From: Candidatus Pacearchaeota archaeon | Lineage (GTDB): Archaea > Nanobdellota > Nanobdellia > Pacearchaeales > GW2011-AR1 | Direction of reading: 5' to 3' | NCBI GenBank assembly: GCA_002688335.1 | Contig: NZCQ01000028.1 | Coordinates: forward strand, 1-6,110 | Length of the DNA stretch: 6,110 nucleotides | Shown: in pieces, positions 1 to 6,055 of the stretch | How the letters are laid out: every line of letters starts with the position of its first letter | How positions within the stretch are numbered: the stretch's first letter is position 1 | Program-made: the position numbers and the translations under genes | The notes under the pieces: generated by a model | The model's database searches: none | Told to the model about the DNA's origin: nothing | What the model saw: the letters and a program-made list of their open reading frames with translations, nothing else

Positions 1-1
1 C

Positions 2-676
2 TGGGCAGTAGTCTTGATTGCTGGGAAATGGGATGTAGCTTTAGGAGTTTCGGTTAAAGACATCTATGATTTTTATGATACTTGGGATAAAATTCTAAAA
101 GAACATCTTGAATCTATTGGAGATTACAAAGTTTCAATTTATTCACCAATATATCATTACGCAAAATCATATCTAACGGGTGAGCAAGATAGTTCCAAGA
201 TAAGAATACTTGGAGGTAAGGAAAAGGTGGAATATGATTCTAAAGACATTAGGATACTTATCTATCTCTCTAAAAATGCTCGTATATCTCTTTTAGACCT
301 CTCTGAGGCTCTAAAAATGAGTCCAGAGTCAATTAGCTATAGAATTAAGCAAATGCAGAAAAAAGGGATTATTCAGGGGTTTAGAGCAATGATTGATGTT
401 CATAAAATGGGTTATGAATTCTATAAGGCAGAGATAAGACTGTCAAATTATCAAGATATTGAAAAGATATATAGATATTGCCATAGTCATCCTAATATTT
501 ATCAAGTAGATAAGACGATTGGAGGAGAAACATTAGAGATTGAATTTCATGTTAGATCTTTAAAAGAAATGCTTGAGATTATGGAAGATTTTGAAAGTAA
601 GTTTCCAAAGGTTGTAGAAAAATTTGATTATATTACTGTGCTTGAGGAAGTTAAGACAACTTATATGCCTGAGTGA
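2..676 (+). CDS. Tandem Lrp/AsnC-like transcriptional regulator, 5' partial
   Basis: This is the C-terminal part of a DNA-binding regulator; the reading frame is open to the left edge, so the start is missing. A TTG at 14 is not the start, because the codons before it (W-A-V-V) continue the homology with the regulator at 3582-4538. Order of parts: the end of a first Lrp/AsnC ligand-binding (RAM) domain (AGKWDVALGV, matching IGHWDLTIAI of the paralogue), a linker, a winged helix-turn-helix at about 233-388 (ISLLDLSEALKMSPESISYR, recognition helix at SPESISYR), then a second RAM domain to the end (TIGGETLEIEF). Expected full layout is HTH-RAM-HTH-RAM, about 310 residues. It is convergent with the radical SAM gene, whose stop lies only 5 bases beyond its own. 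Such proteins usually bind amino acids or similar small effectors and oligomerise; the effector here is unknown. The family call is firm, the function as local regulator inferred. Confidence 0.85.
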   Translation, partial: WAVVLIAGKWDVALGVSVKDIYDFYDTWDKILKEHLESIGDYKVSIYSPIYHYAKSYLTGEQDSSKIRILGGKEKVEYDSKDIRILIYLSKNARISLLDLSEALKMSPESISYRIKQMQKKGIIQGFRAMIDVHKMGYEFYKAEIRLSNYQDIEKIYRYCHSHPNIYQVDKTIGGETLEIEFHVRSLKEMLEIMEDFESKFPKVVEKFDYITVLEEVKTTYMPE

Positions 677-681
677 GCTTT

Positions 682-2079
682 CTACTTCACCTTTTCCAAA
701 AACTCATTATAGATTTGAATTAATCTTTCTTCGGGCATTGGAGTTTTCAAAACGGGTTTTGAGCAATCAGATTGTAAAAAATTGGGATCACTTATCCAAT
801 CATTTTCCATACATTGTTGATATAATCTAGTCCCGGGAAAAGGAGTTAAAAATCCTGCATAGGTATGTTTAATTCTACCTTCACCTGCAAGTTCAATATA
901 GTCATCTAGAGATTTTACAAGTTCCTGCTCAGTTTCCCAAGGATATCCAACAATTAATGTTCCCCAAACATCAACTCCATTTTCATTGGCAGCCTTAACA
1001 GCTGCATAAATTTGATCTGGTCTTGTCCCTTTTTTTACTAATTTTAGAGTTCTTTGATTCATAGATTCAATACCATAAAAAATTCCCTTTAATCCAGCTT
1101 CACTCATTAATCCTAAATCAATTTTTCCTCTTGTTACATCATCCACTCTAGCAAATGTTCTCCAAGATAATTTTTCATTTAACCCTCTTTCTATCAATGA
1201 ATTACATACATCAGTAATTCTTTCAGAATCACAAGTAAATAATTCATCACAAAAGAAAAATGAATCTCTACCATATTGTTCATAAACAAATTGCATTTCG
1301 TCTACTATTCTTTCAGCAGAATTTGTTCTAACACCTCCTGGACTTGAAACAGGAGTTGCACAAAAAGTACATTTAAAATCACAGCCTCTAGAGGTATGCA
1401 TATATTCTAAACTAGTATCTTCATCAGGAGAATGATATAAAGAGTAAGGCAGATCAGATCTATCTGCAATGGGGATATCATCAAGATTTAATATTTTTTG
1501 AACCGGTTCAGTTATAACTAATCCATTTTGATTATCTGACTGCGAAGAACCTAATATTGGCAATGACAATGTTGGGAGTACTAACTGGCTCGCATCTCTA
1601 TAAATAACTCCAGGAATAGTTTTCTTACCTACTCCACTTTCTAAACCTCTAACTAATCCAGTAAGTGCTCTTTCTCCCTCAAATGGAATTGCAAAGTCTA
1701 CAGAAGGATTCTCTTGGAATAATCTTGTCATTAGATTTGAACCATAATGAGTTTGATCTGCATGACATCCTGTTATGTGTTCTCCACCAAATACAGTAAC
1801 TGTTCCCGGTTTCTTGCTTTTAATGGCTTGTGCTAATCTTGAACCTGATGGAAAATTAAAACTCATTGTAGAAAATCCAACTACATCTGGATCAAAATCA
1901 GATACTTTTTGAACTAAATCACTATCTGATTCATTTACCTGATGAAAAACTTTTGAATCAGGATACCCTTCTCTAGCTAAATATGATTTTAAGTAACAAA
2001 CTCCTAGAGGGGGTCTTGAAACACTCCCCATAGCGTTCATTTCTTTTTCTCCATCAGGTACAACTAGTGCTATTTTCAT
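682..2079 (-). CDS. B12-binding-type radical SAM protein
   Basis: A 465-residue enzyme. Residues 1-105 or so form a Rossmann-like cobalamin-binding domain (RPPLGVCYLKSYL, DPDVVGFSTMSFN, VTVFGGEHITG), although the classic DxHxxG histidine motif is not evident. Residues 225-420 are the radical SAM core, with the iron-sulfur motif C233-x3-C237-x2-C240 (RGCDFKCTFC), the GIES strand at 336-339 and TPFPGTRLY at 412-420. This layout is that of the B12-binding/radical SAM group, which includes methyltransferases, BchE-type cyclases and other oxidoreductases; the substrate cannot be read from sequence. The ATG overlaps the stop of the upstream methyltransferase gene as ATGA, so translation is probably coupled and the two enzymes likely share a pathway. 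No extra SPASM-type cysteine cluster is obvious after the core. The gene is richer in G+C than its partner: two sampled 60-base lines gave 35% and 40%, against 18% and 23% in the methyltransferase gene. Cytosolic; no signal peptide or membrane segment. Confidence 0.88.
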   Translation of the reverse strand: MKIALVVPDGEKEMNAMGSVSRPPLGVCYLKSYLAREGYPDSKVFHQVNESDSDLVQKVSDFDPDVVGFSTMSFNFPSGSRLAQAIKSKKPGTVTVFGGEHITGCHADQTHYGSNLMTRLFQENPSVDFAIPFEGERALTGLVRGLESGVGKKTIPGVIYRDASQLVLPTLSLPILGSSQSDNQNGLVITEPVQKILNLDDIPIADRSDLPYSLYHSPDEDTSLEYMHTSRGCDFKCTFCATPVSSPGGVRTNSAERIVDEMQFVYEQYGRDSFFFCDELFTCDSERITDVCNSLIERGLNEKLSWRTFARVDDVTRGKIDLGLMSEAGLKGIFYGIESMNQRTLKLVKKGTRPDQIYAAVKAANENGVDVWGTLIVGYPWETEQELVKSLDDYIELAGEGRIKHTYAGFLTPFPGTRLYQQCMENDWISDPNFLQSDCSKPVLKTPMPEERLIQIYNEFLEKVK

Positions 2080-3488
2080 TCTTGTACCTCATTAGATTTC
2101 TTTGTAAATATTGCAACAAATCGCTCATAATAATCATTATCTAAAAATTTTATAGAATATTCTATATTTAAAGAATCTAATATTCTAATAATTTCTTCCT
2201 TACTATAAGCTTCTAATATAGAATCTGTTTCATTTTCTTCATAAAATGGTTTATCTTTATTTCCAACAATTTTTTTCCTTTTCTTTAACCTTTGTTGTAA
2301 TTCTTGTTTAGTTTTTGGTCTAACCTGATCTGAGATAATTAAAGTCTTCTTTGAATTTTTATATAAATTATTAATAAACTTATTAGGATTTTTTATGTGG
2401 TGAAATGCTAAATTGCTAATTAATAGGTCGCCAAAGATATTAGTTTTTGTTCCGCAATCTTTAATAAAATTATGCGGGCATTCTTTAGAAGCTCTTTCAA
2501 TAAAAAAATGATCATTATCAATTCCTGATAATTTGATATCAGGATATCTTAAATTAATCAAATTTAGTAAATGTCCACTCCCACATCCAATATCTACAAT
2601 ATCCTTAACATTATCAATATGTTTAGAGATACTGTTGAGAATCGGATCATATAACCATGGCATATCTTTAATAATCTCAATATATTGCTTTTTTTCTTCT
2701 AAAGACATTATATAATTAGGTTTTCTAATTGTAGTCTCCTGTTTTCTTAAAACATGATATCCTAATTGCCATTTCAAGCTAACTTCATTTTGACCAATTG
2801 CAATAGGAAATGTTTCAAAAAGAGATTTTAGTAAAGAATCTAAAGACAGTTCTAATCCCATTAAATTTTTTATAAACATTGCCATGGATTCCCTATCTTT
2901 AAATTTCCAAGGAGTCTCTTTAAGGCTTGTATTTTCATAGTTTAACTTGGATTTATTTGCTAAATCTTTGACCCAATCAGCATATAAAAACGGAAAATCA
3001 TGTCCTGTTATACAATGATTTCTAACAACAGTATCAAAAAATTCTTGAGTTTTTGTTTCATCTAATACATCTGCAAGTATGAAAACACCTTCATTTGAAA
3101 GAACCCTATTAATTTCATTAAAAGTCTCTTGTTTTCGATCAATATGATGGAATGTTGCCAAAGATACGACAATGTCTACTGAAGCATCTTCTAGGGGAAT
3201 TTGATCGCTTTCTGCATGAATAAATGTGATATTATCATTTTTCTTGAAATTATCCAACATAAATCTTGAACTATCAACGGCATATATTTTTGCTTGTGGA
3301 TACATCTTAGAAAGATATTTTGTTAAAAATCCATCTCCTGCACCAAGATCTAAAATAGTTGTTATTTGCTTAGATGCGTGCTTACCAATATCAAGAGATG
3401 TTAGCTCAGCTGTCCTTGCATTAGGAAATTGAGTCATTGCTTTTGAATATACTCTTGCTCTTTCTTGATTATACTCTTCTATTTTCAT
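2076..3488 (-). CDS. Two-domain SAM-dependent methyltransferase
   Basis: A 470-residue protein made of two class I methyltransferase domains in tandem. The first has motif I LDLGAGDG at 46-53, the acidic ribose-binding step AVDSS at 70-74 and FHHIDR at 113-118; the second has VDIGCGSG at 298-305, GIDND at 322-326 and LAFHHI at 360-365. Both glycine-rich loops are intact, so both could bind SAM. Between them lies a mostly helical region (about 150-270, with WKFKDRESMAMFIKNLMGL). I chose the ATG at 3488 (MKIEEYNQ). The frame runs open upstream to a TTG at 3563, but that would add a poor IYKYCVLLKY stretch running through the promoter region. It is the first gene of the operon; its last bases overlap the radical SAM start by 4. 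The N-terminal domain resembles UbiE/BioC-like small-molecule methyltransferases. Two complete domains in one chain suggest two methylations, or one catalytic and one supporting domain. Substrate unknown. Confidence 0.87.
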   Translation of the reverse strand: MKIEEYNQERARVYSKAMTQFPNARTAELTSLDIGKHASKQITTILDLGAGDGFLTKYLSKMYPQAKIYAVDSSRFMLDNFKKNDNITFIHAESDQIPLEDASVDIVVSLATFHHIDRKQETFNEINRVLSNEGVFILADVLDETKTQEFFDTVVRNHCITGHDFPFLYADWVKDLANKSKLNYENTSLKETPWKFKDRESMAMFIKNLMGLELSLDSLLKSLFETFPIAIGQNEVSLKWQLGYHVLRKQETTIRKPNYIMSLEEKKQYIEIIKDMPWLYDPILNSISKHIDNVKDIVDIGCGSGHLLNLINLRYPDIKLSGIDNDHFFIERASKECPHNFIKDCGTKTNIFGDLLISNLAFHHIKNPNKFINNLYKNSKKTLIISDQVRPKTKQELQQRLKKRKKIVGNKDKPFYEENETDSILEAYSKEEIIRILDSLNIEYSIKFLDNDYYERFVAIFTKKSNEVQE

Positions 3489-3512
3489 AACTTTATAGTA
3501 GTAATATACTAT

Positions 3513-3520
3513 TATTAATA
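3513..3520 (-). promoter_or_regulatory. Possible TATA box of the methyltransferase/radical SAM operon
   Basis: Read leftward, the sequence is TATTAATA, centred about 28 bases upstream of the ATG at 3488, the right place for a leaderless archaeal transcript. The whole spacer is AT-rich, so other positions (for instance near 3530-3539) are possible. No Shine-Dalgarno-like sequence precedes the ATG, which agrees with a leaderless or very short-leader mRNA. Confidence 0.3.
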
Positions 3521-3545
3521 TTTCTAAAGAATATTTTAACAATAC

Positions 3546-3569
3546 GCAATATTTATATATCAATATTGC
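3546..3569. promoter_or_regulatory. Inverted-repeat operator candidate in the divergent spacer
   Basis: Perfect 8-bp arms GCAATATT (3546-3553) and AATATTGC (3562-3569) flank an 8-base centre that contains most of the TATA box of the rightward regulator gene. The right arm overlaps an 8-bp palindrome of its own, CAATATTG (3561-3568). A protein bound here would block the TATA box of the regulator, which suggests autorepression. The site is about 58-81 bases upstream of the leftward operon start, where it could activate or repress that operon as well. Lrp-like proteins commonly bind such palindromes beside their own gene. Which protein binds is inferred. Confidence 0.6.
3552..3559 (+). promoter_or_regulatory. 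TATA box of the tandem Lrp-like regulator
   Basis: TTTATATA, centred about 26 bases before the ATG at 3582. In archaea transcription starts about 25 bases after the TATA centre, so the mRNA should begin at or next to the start codon and be leaderless. The box lies inside the inverted repeat 3546-3569. Confidence 0.65.
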
Positions 3570-3581
3570 ATATAGTTATAT

Positions 3582-4538
3582 ATGAAACTAGATTTAAAAG
3601 ACAAAAAGATAATATCTGAAATAGAATTAAATGCAAAAGCTAGTTTTGCATCTATAGGTAAAAAAGTAAGGCTCTCAAAACAAGTTGTTAAATATAGGCT
3701 AGAAAAAATGGAAAAAGAAAATATTATCCAAGGATATAATGCTCTAATAGATATTACAAAACTAGGAGAAACAATCTATGTAGTATATTTCAAACTTATT
3801 CAATTATCTTCAAGTAATGAAATAAAATGGATTAATGAAATAGATAAATATTCAAACGTTATCACTGTGGGGAGAAATATAGGGCATTGGGACTTAACTA
3901 TCGCAATTAGGTGTAAGAACAATCAAGAATTAGATAGAATTCTTAAAAAAATAATCTCAAATAAATCTGAAAAGATAAAGGAAAAGCTTATCACAAGCGA
4001 AATAGAGAGTACACATTTTAGTAAAAAATTACTCTATGGTGAGGGAGATTATGAGATATCAACTTCAGATTCTCAAGACAACTTTAAACTTGATGAAAAA
4101 GATAAGAAGATTATATATCATTTATCTGAAAATTGCAGGATTAGCCTATTAGATCTCTCTGAAAAAATAAAAATGTCTCCTAATGGGGTTAAAAACAAAA
4201 TTAAGAATTTGGAAAGAAAGAAAATAATAATTGGATATAAAACAAAGATTAATTATGAAATCTTAGGGTATCTTCACTTTCGTGTATTTTTACATCTAAC
4301 TAAGATTACTCCAGAATTATATGATAATGTAAAATCATTTCTAAAATCTAAAGGAAATATTGATAGCATATCAAAATATATTGGCTATGCAGATATAGAT
4401 TTCAGATGTTTCTCAAAGAATATCGTAGACCTCTATGAACTTATTTCTGATATTAAAGATAATTTTCTTCAAAATATAATTGGAATCGATTCTATGCCAA
4501 TTTTTAGATGGGGAAGAATAGAATATTATTCTAAATAA
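3582..4538 (+). CDS. Tandem Lrp/AsnC-like transcriptional regulator
   Basis: A 318-residue protein with two Lrp/AsnC units in one chain. The first winged helix-turn-helix is at 4-51 (recognition helix near LSKQVVKYRL) and is followed by a RAM ligand-binding domain at about 62-150 with the conserved IGHWDLTIAI turn. The second HTH is at about 170-217 (ISLLDLSEKIKMSPNGVKNK), followed by a RAM domain at about 228-315 with YIGYADIDF. Ordinary Lrp proteins have one unit of about 150 residues, so this is a duplication-fusion that could act as a built-in dimer. The ATG fits the leaderless promoter and starts exactly where the HTH needs to begin. It is transcribed divergently from the methyltransferase/radical SAM operon and is paralogous to the partial regulator at the left edge, the two sharing ISLLDLSE...KMSP in their second HTH. 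It probably controls itself and the operon through the inverted repeat; the effector is unknown. Confidence 0.9.
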   Translation: MKLDLKDKKIISEIELNAKASFASIGKKVRLSKQVVKYRLEKMEKENIIQGYNALIDITKLGETIYVVYFKLIQLSSSNEIKWINEIDKYSNVITVGRNIGHWDLTIAIRCKNNQELDRILKKIISNKSEKIKEKLITSEIESTHFSKKLLYGEGDYEISTSDSQDNFKLDEKDKKIIYHLSENCRISLLDLSEKIKMSPNGVKNKIKNLERKKIIIGYKTKINYEILGYLHFRVFLHLTKITPELYDNVKSFLKSKGNIDSISKYIGYADIDFRCFSKNIVDLYELISDIKDNFLQNIIGIDSMPIFRWGRIEYYSK

Positions 4539-4540
4539 AG

Positions 4541-4560
4541 ATAATTTTGAGGAAAATTAT
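4541..4560. terminator. Hairpin between convergent genes, likely bidirectional terminator
   Basis: Perfect 8-bp inverted repeat ATAATTTT (4541-4548) / AAAATTAT (4553-4560) with a GAGG loop. It starts 2 bases after the regulator stop and covers the integrase stop codon (4557-4559). On the + strand it is followed by ATAT and a run of five T. The stem is all A/T and therefore weak, so part of the signal may simply be the T-run. Confidence 0.5.
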
Positions 4561-5912
4561 ATATTTTTCATCAAAGCCTTAGCAATCATTTCTGGATCAG
4601 TATCTTTAAGATTTGCAAGAGGTTTGCCGATTTTCTCATAAAAATCTATAGCAGGTTTTACCTTCCCAATTTCTTTTTTCATTTCCTTTTTAAGCATTTC
4701 AATTTCAAGGTCTTTTTCATGTTTTATTTCTTTAAGTTGCTTTTTGTAATCAAATCCCTGCATCTTTTCAGCTTTCTTATCAATTGATTTTATAGATATT
4801 TTAGAACTATTAAGGTAGCGTCTACTAGTGCCTGTTGCATGAGACCATCCATAGAATTTTTCCATTTCAACACTGTCATTAATTAATCCTGATTCTGCGT
4901 TTCTGTTTACAGCTGATGCTCTAAGTTGATGGGGATGATAACCAATGCCAAATTCTTTTAATGAGATTCTTCTTAACCACTGTCTCATAGCATTGTGGGT
5001 AAGTGGGAAAAATAGGTCTGAAGGTTTAGCTCCTTGTCTTAATCTTTCGTTGTAATAATCAATCAAGATTCTTTGATCATCTGGATCGTATACTTTAGTT
5101 ATCCTTTTCTTTGTCTTAGATTCGATTATATCTAATTCAAGCCATTTCCTGTCTTTAGAGAGGTCTGGTAGCTTTATACATTGCATTTGTAATGTATGCC
5201 ATTCACCAGCCCTAGTTCCAACTGCCCTATTCCCAACAAGATATGCACTTTTTTCGGCATTTGCTTTTTGAAGAAGAATATCAAAATGTTCAGGAGAAAT
5301 TTCTTTAGGATCTTCTAGTTTGTTTTTAATTTTTATAGATAAAATATCTAACAATACAGCTTTTTCTATTGGATATTCTTTCAGTCTAAATTTAATATAT
5401 TCTTTTATCAGTGAGATTATGTGTTTATAACTTCTATGAGAATATTCACCAATTTCAACTTCCTTAAGTTCTTGCAATGGCTTCCCATTTTTCTTTTTTC
5501 CAATATTAACCCATTTTGTAATTTTCTTTTTGATCTTACCACTAATTAGAGAGTCTATATAGGATTGTAGAGATATATCAGAAATGTAAGTCTTACTTAA
5601 CCTTTCAAATTCTTTTACATCTTTTTTGTATTGAACTAACTTTTTATTATACTCTTTTTTATTGTAATCTTCTTCCTTAGGTTTCTTTGGGCTAATGATT
5701 CCTCTATCAAATGATTTGTTGAGATATTCGAAATGTTTTTTAGTTCTATCAAGCATATTTTCTATTGTTCTATCTGCAACAATTTCTCCAGTAATTTTTC
5801 CAGTCCTCCAAGAATTGACAAAATCTTTGATATGTTCTTTTTCTGATTCTGGGATCTTCCAATTTTTGATCCCTTTGATCCTTTCTTGCATCATATTTGG
5901 TCGTAGTACCAT
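4557..5912 (-). CDS. int: Tyrosine recombinase / integrase (archaeal type)
   Basis: A 451-residue site-specific recombinase of the phage-integrase family, which cuts and rejoins DNA at att sites through a tyrosine-DNA intermediate. Visible catalytic residues are R234 (VGTRAGEWHTLQ), a beta-strand lysine at K266 or K268 (ESKTKKR), H328 and R331 (HPHQLRAS), H358 (GWSH) and nucleophile Y366 (SRRYLNSS). All are present, so the enzyme should be active. Residues 1-200 are the DNA-binding arm and core-binding part, with a lysine-rich, coiled-coil-like stretch at about 70-110. After the catalytic tyrosine comes a roughly 80-residue charged tail, helical and probably coiled coil at about 376-417 (KKQLKEIKHEKDLEIEMLKKE). 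The ATG at 5912 lies about 26 bases from a TATA box; an ATG 4 bases upstream is out of frame. The gene begins about 60 bases from a tRNA-Lys 3' half, the arrangement expected of an integrase beside its att site. Confidence 0.93.
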   Translation of the reverse strand: MVLRPNMMQERIKGIKNWKIPESEKEHIKDFVNSWRTGKITGEIVADRTIENMLDRTKKHFEYLNKSFDRGIISPKKPKEEDYNKKEYNKKLVQYKKDVKEFERLSKTYISDISLQSYIDSLISGKIKKKITKWVNIGKKKNGKPLQELKEVEIGEYSHRSYKHIISLIKEYIKFRLKEYPIEKAVLLDILSIKIKNKLEDPKEISPEHFDILLQKANAEKSAYLVGNRAVGTRAGEWHTLQMQCIKLPDLSKDRKWLELDIIESKTKKRITKVYDPDDQRILIDYYNERLRQGAKPSDLFFPLTHNAMRQWLRRISLKEFGIGYHPHQLRASAVNRNAESGLINDSVEMEKFYGWSHATGTSRRYLNSSKISIKSIDKKAEKMQGFDYKKQLKEIKHEKDLEIEMLKKEMKKEIGKVKPAIDFYEKIGKPLANLKDTDPEMIAKALMKNI

Positions 5913-5933
5913 ACATTTATTAATCTAAAAATA

Positions 5934-5942
5934 GTATATAAA
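5934..5942 (-). promoter_or_regulatory. TATA box of the integrase gene
   Basis: Read leftward this is TTTATATAC, centred about 26 bases before the integrase ATG at 5912, again predicting a leaderless mRNA. The palindrome 5956-5970 lies just upstream and could be a control or arm-binding site. Confidence 0.6.
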
Positions 5943-5955
5943 TTAAGTGGCTAGT

Positions 5956-5970
5956 GTAACATTATGTTAC
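5956..5970. repeat. Palindrome GTAACAT-T-ATGTTAC beside the att site
   Basis: A 7-bp inverted repeat around a single T, directly followed by CCCTA. It lies between the integrase promoter and the tRNA half. A closely similar unit, GTGACATATGTCAC followed by TCCCTA, lies on the other side of the tRNA half at 6039-6058. Candidate binding site for the integrase, an accessory factor or a repressor. Confidence 0.6.
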
Positions 5971-5974
5971 CCCT

Positions 5975-6017
5975 ACTCTTAATCCGGGTGTCGGGGGTTC
6001 AAATCCCCCTGTGGCCA
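5975..6017 (+). tRNA. 3' half of tRNA-Lys(CUU), truncated; attachment site
   Basis: From 5976 the sequence fits tRNA positions 32 to 73. The anticodon loop is CTCTTAA with anticodon CTT at 5978-5980. The 3' anticodon strand is TCCGG, the variable region is GTGTC, and the T arm is GGGGG-TTCAAAT-CCCCC (5993-6009). The 3' acceptor strand is TGTGGCC and the discriminator is A6017; no CCA is encoded. Upstream, the matching strands are wrong: the sequence that should pair with the anticodon stem (CCCTA against TCCGG) fails at two of five positions, and there is no normal D arm with GG. Identity therefore seems to begin at about 5975. This is the classic remnant left when an element integrates at the anticodon region of a tRNA gene, or the tRNA-like core of attP in a free element. 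The intact tRNA-Lys should lie at the other end. Confidence 0.75.
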
Positions 6018-6019
6018 TA

Positions 6020-6025
6020 TTTTTT
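6020..6025 (+). terminator. T-run after the tRNA 3' end
   Basis: Six T in a row, 3 bases after the discriminator base, as expected of an archaeal termination signal behind a tRNA gene. It suggests that the sequence just right of the tRNA half is still the original flank of the tRNA gene, or that it was carried with the att core. Confidence 0.4.
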
Positions 6026-6038
6026 GGTGTGCGACCCG

Positions 6039-6052
6039 GTGACATATGTCAC
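6039..6052. repeat. Perfect 14-bp palindrome GTGACATATGTCAC
   Basis: A perfect palindrome followed by TCCCTA, 4 bases past the stop codon (6056-6058) of the leftward transposase-like gene. It resembles the palindrome at 5956-5970. It may belong to the end of an insertion sequence, perhaps beginning near the GGTGTGCGACC at 6026-6036, or be a second recombinase or regulator site. Confidence 0.6.
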
Positions 6053-6055
6053 TCC

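Larger units (their letters stand above)
4557..6017. mobile_element. Right end of a tRNA-Lys-targeted integrative element (integrase plus att)
   Basis: An integrase with complete catalytic residues, its promoter, a palindrome and a tRNA-Lys 3' half are packed in order within 1.5 kb. If the tRNA half is attR, everything to its left belongs to the element, including the regulator/methyltransferase/radical SAM locus, and the other end lies beyond base 1. The left limit given here is only that of the integrase gene. A free plasmid or virus carrying attP would look the same locally. Confidence 0.55.

Noticed and set aside
14..16. TTG start for the left-hand regulator
   Set aside because: The homology to the paralogous regulator continues through it to the edge of the window, so the gene is cut by the window, not started here.
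2533..3432. Short rightward open frames (2533-2715, 3226-3432) inside the methyltransferase gene, and similar ones at 624-830 and 5695-5928
   Set aside because: They lie antisense to well-supported genes, show no recognisable domain and have no promoter of their own.
3498..3511. Small inverted repeat TAGTA-ATA-TACTA upstream of the methyltransferase gene
   Set aside because: Only 5-bp arms in very AT-rich DNA; expected by chance.
3489..3563. Upstream extension of the methyltransferase from a TTG at 3563
   Set aside because: It would add 25 residues rich in Y, I and V that read through the promoter and operator region; the ATG at 3488 opens a normal methyltransferase N-terminus.
5949..6017. 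A complete but unusual tRNA-Lys gene running from GGCTAGT to GGCCA
   Set aside because: Five of seven acceptor pairs and a hairpin in the D-arm position can be drawn, but the anticodon stem has two central mismatches, the D region is too short and lacks the GG of the D loop. A 3' half at an att site explains it better.
5956..6017. 3' part of a split tRNA as in Nanoarchaeum
   Set aside because: Split tRNA halves carry a GC-rich pairing leader that begins at the anticodon-loop junction; here the natural loop CTCTTAA continues upstream of that junction and an integrase is adjacent.
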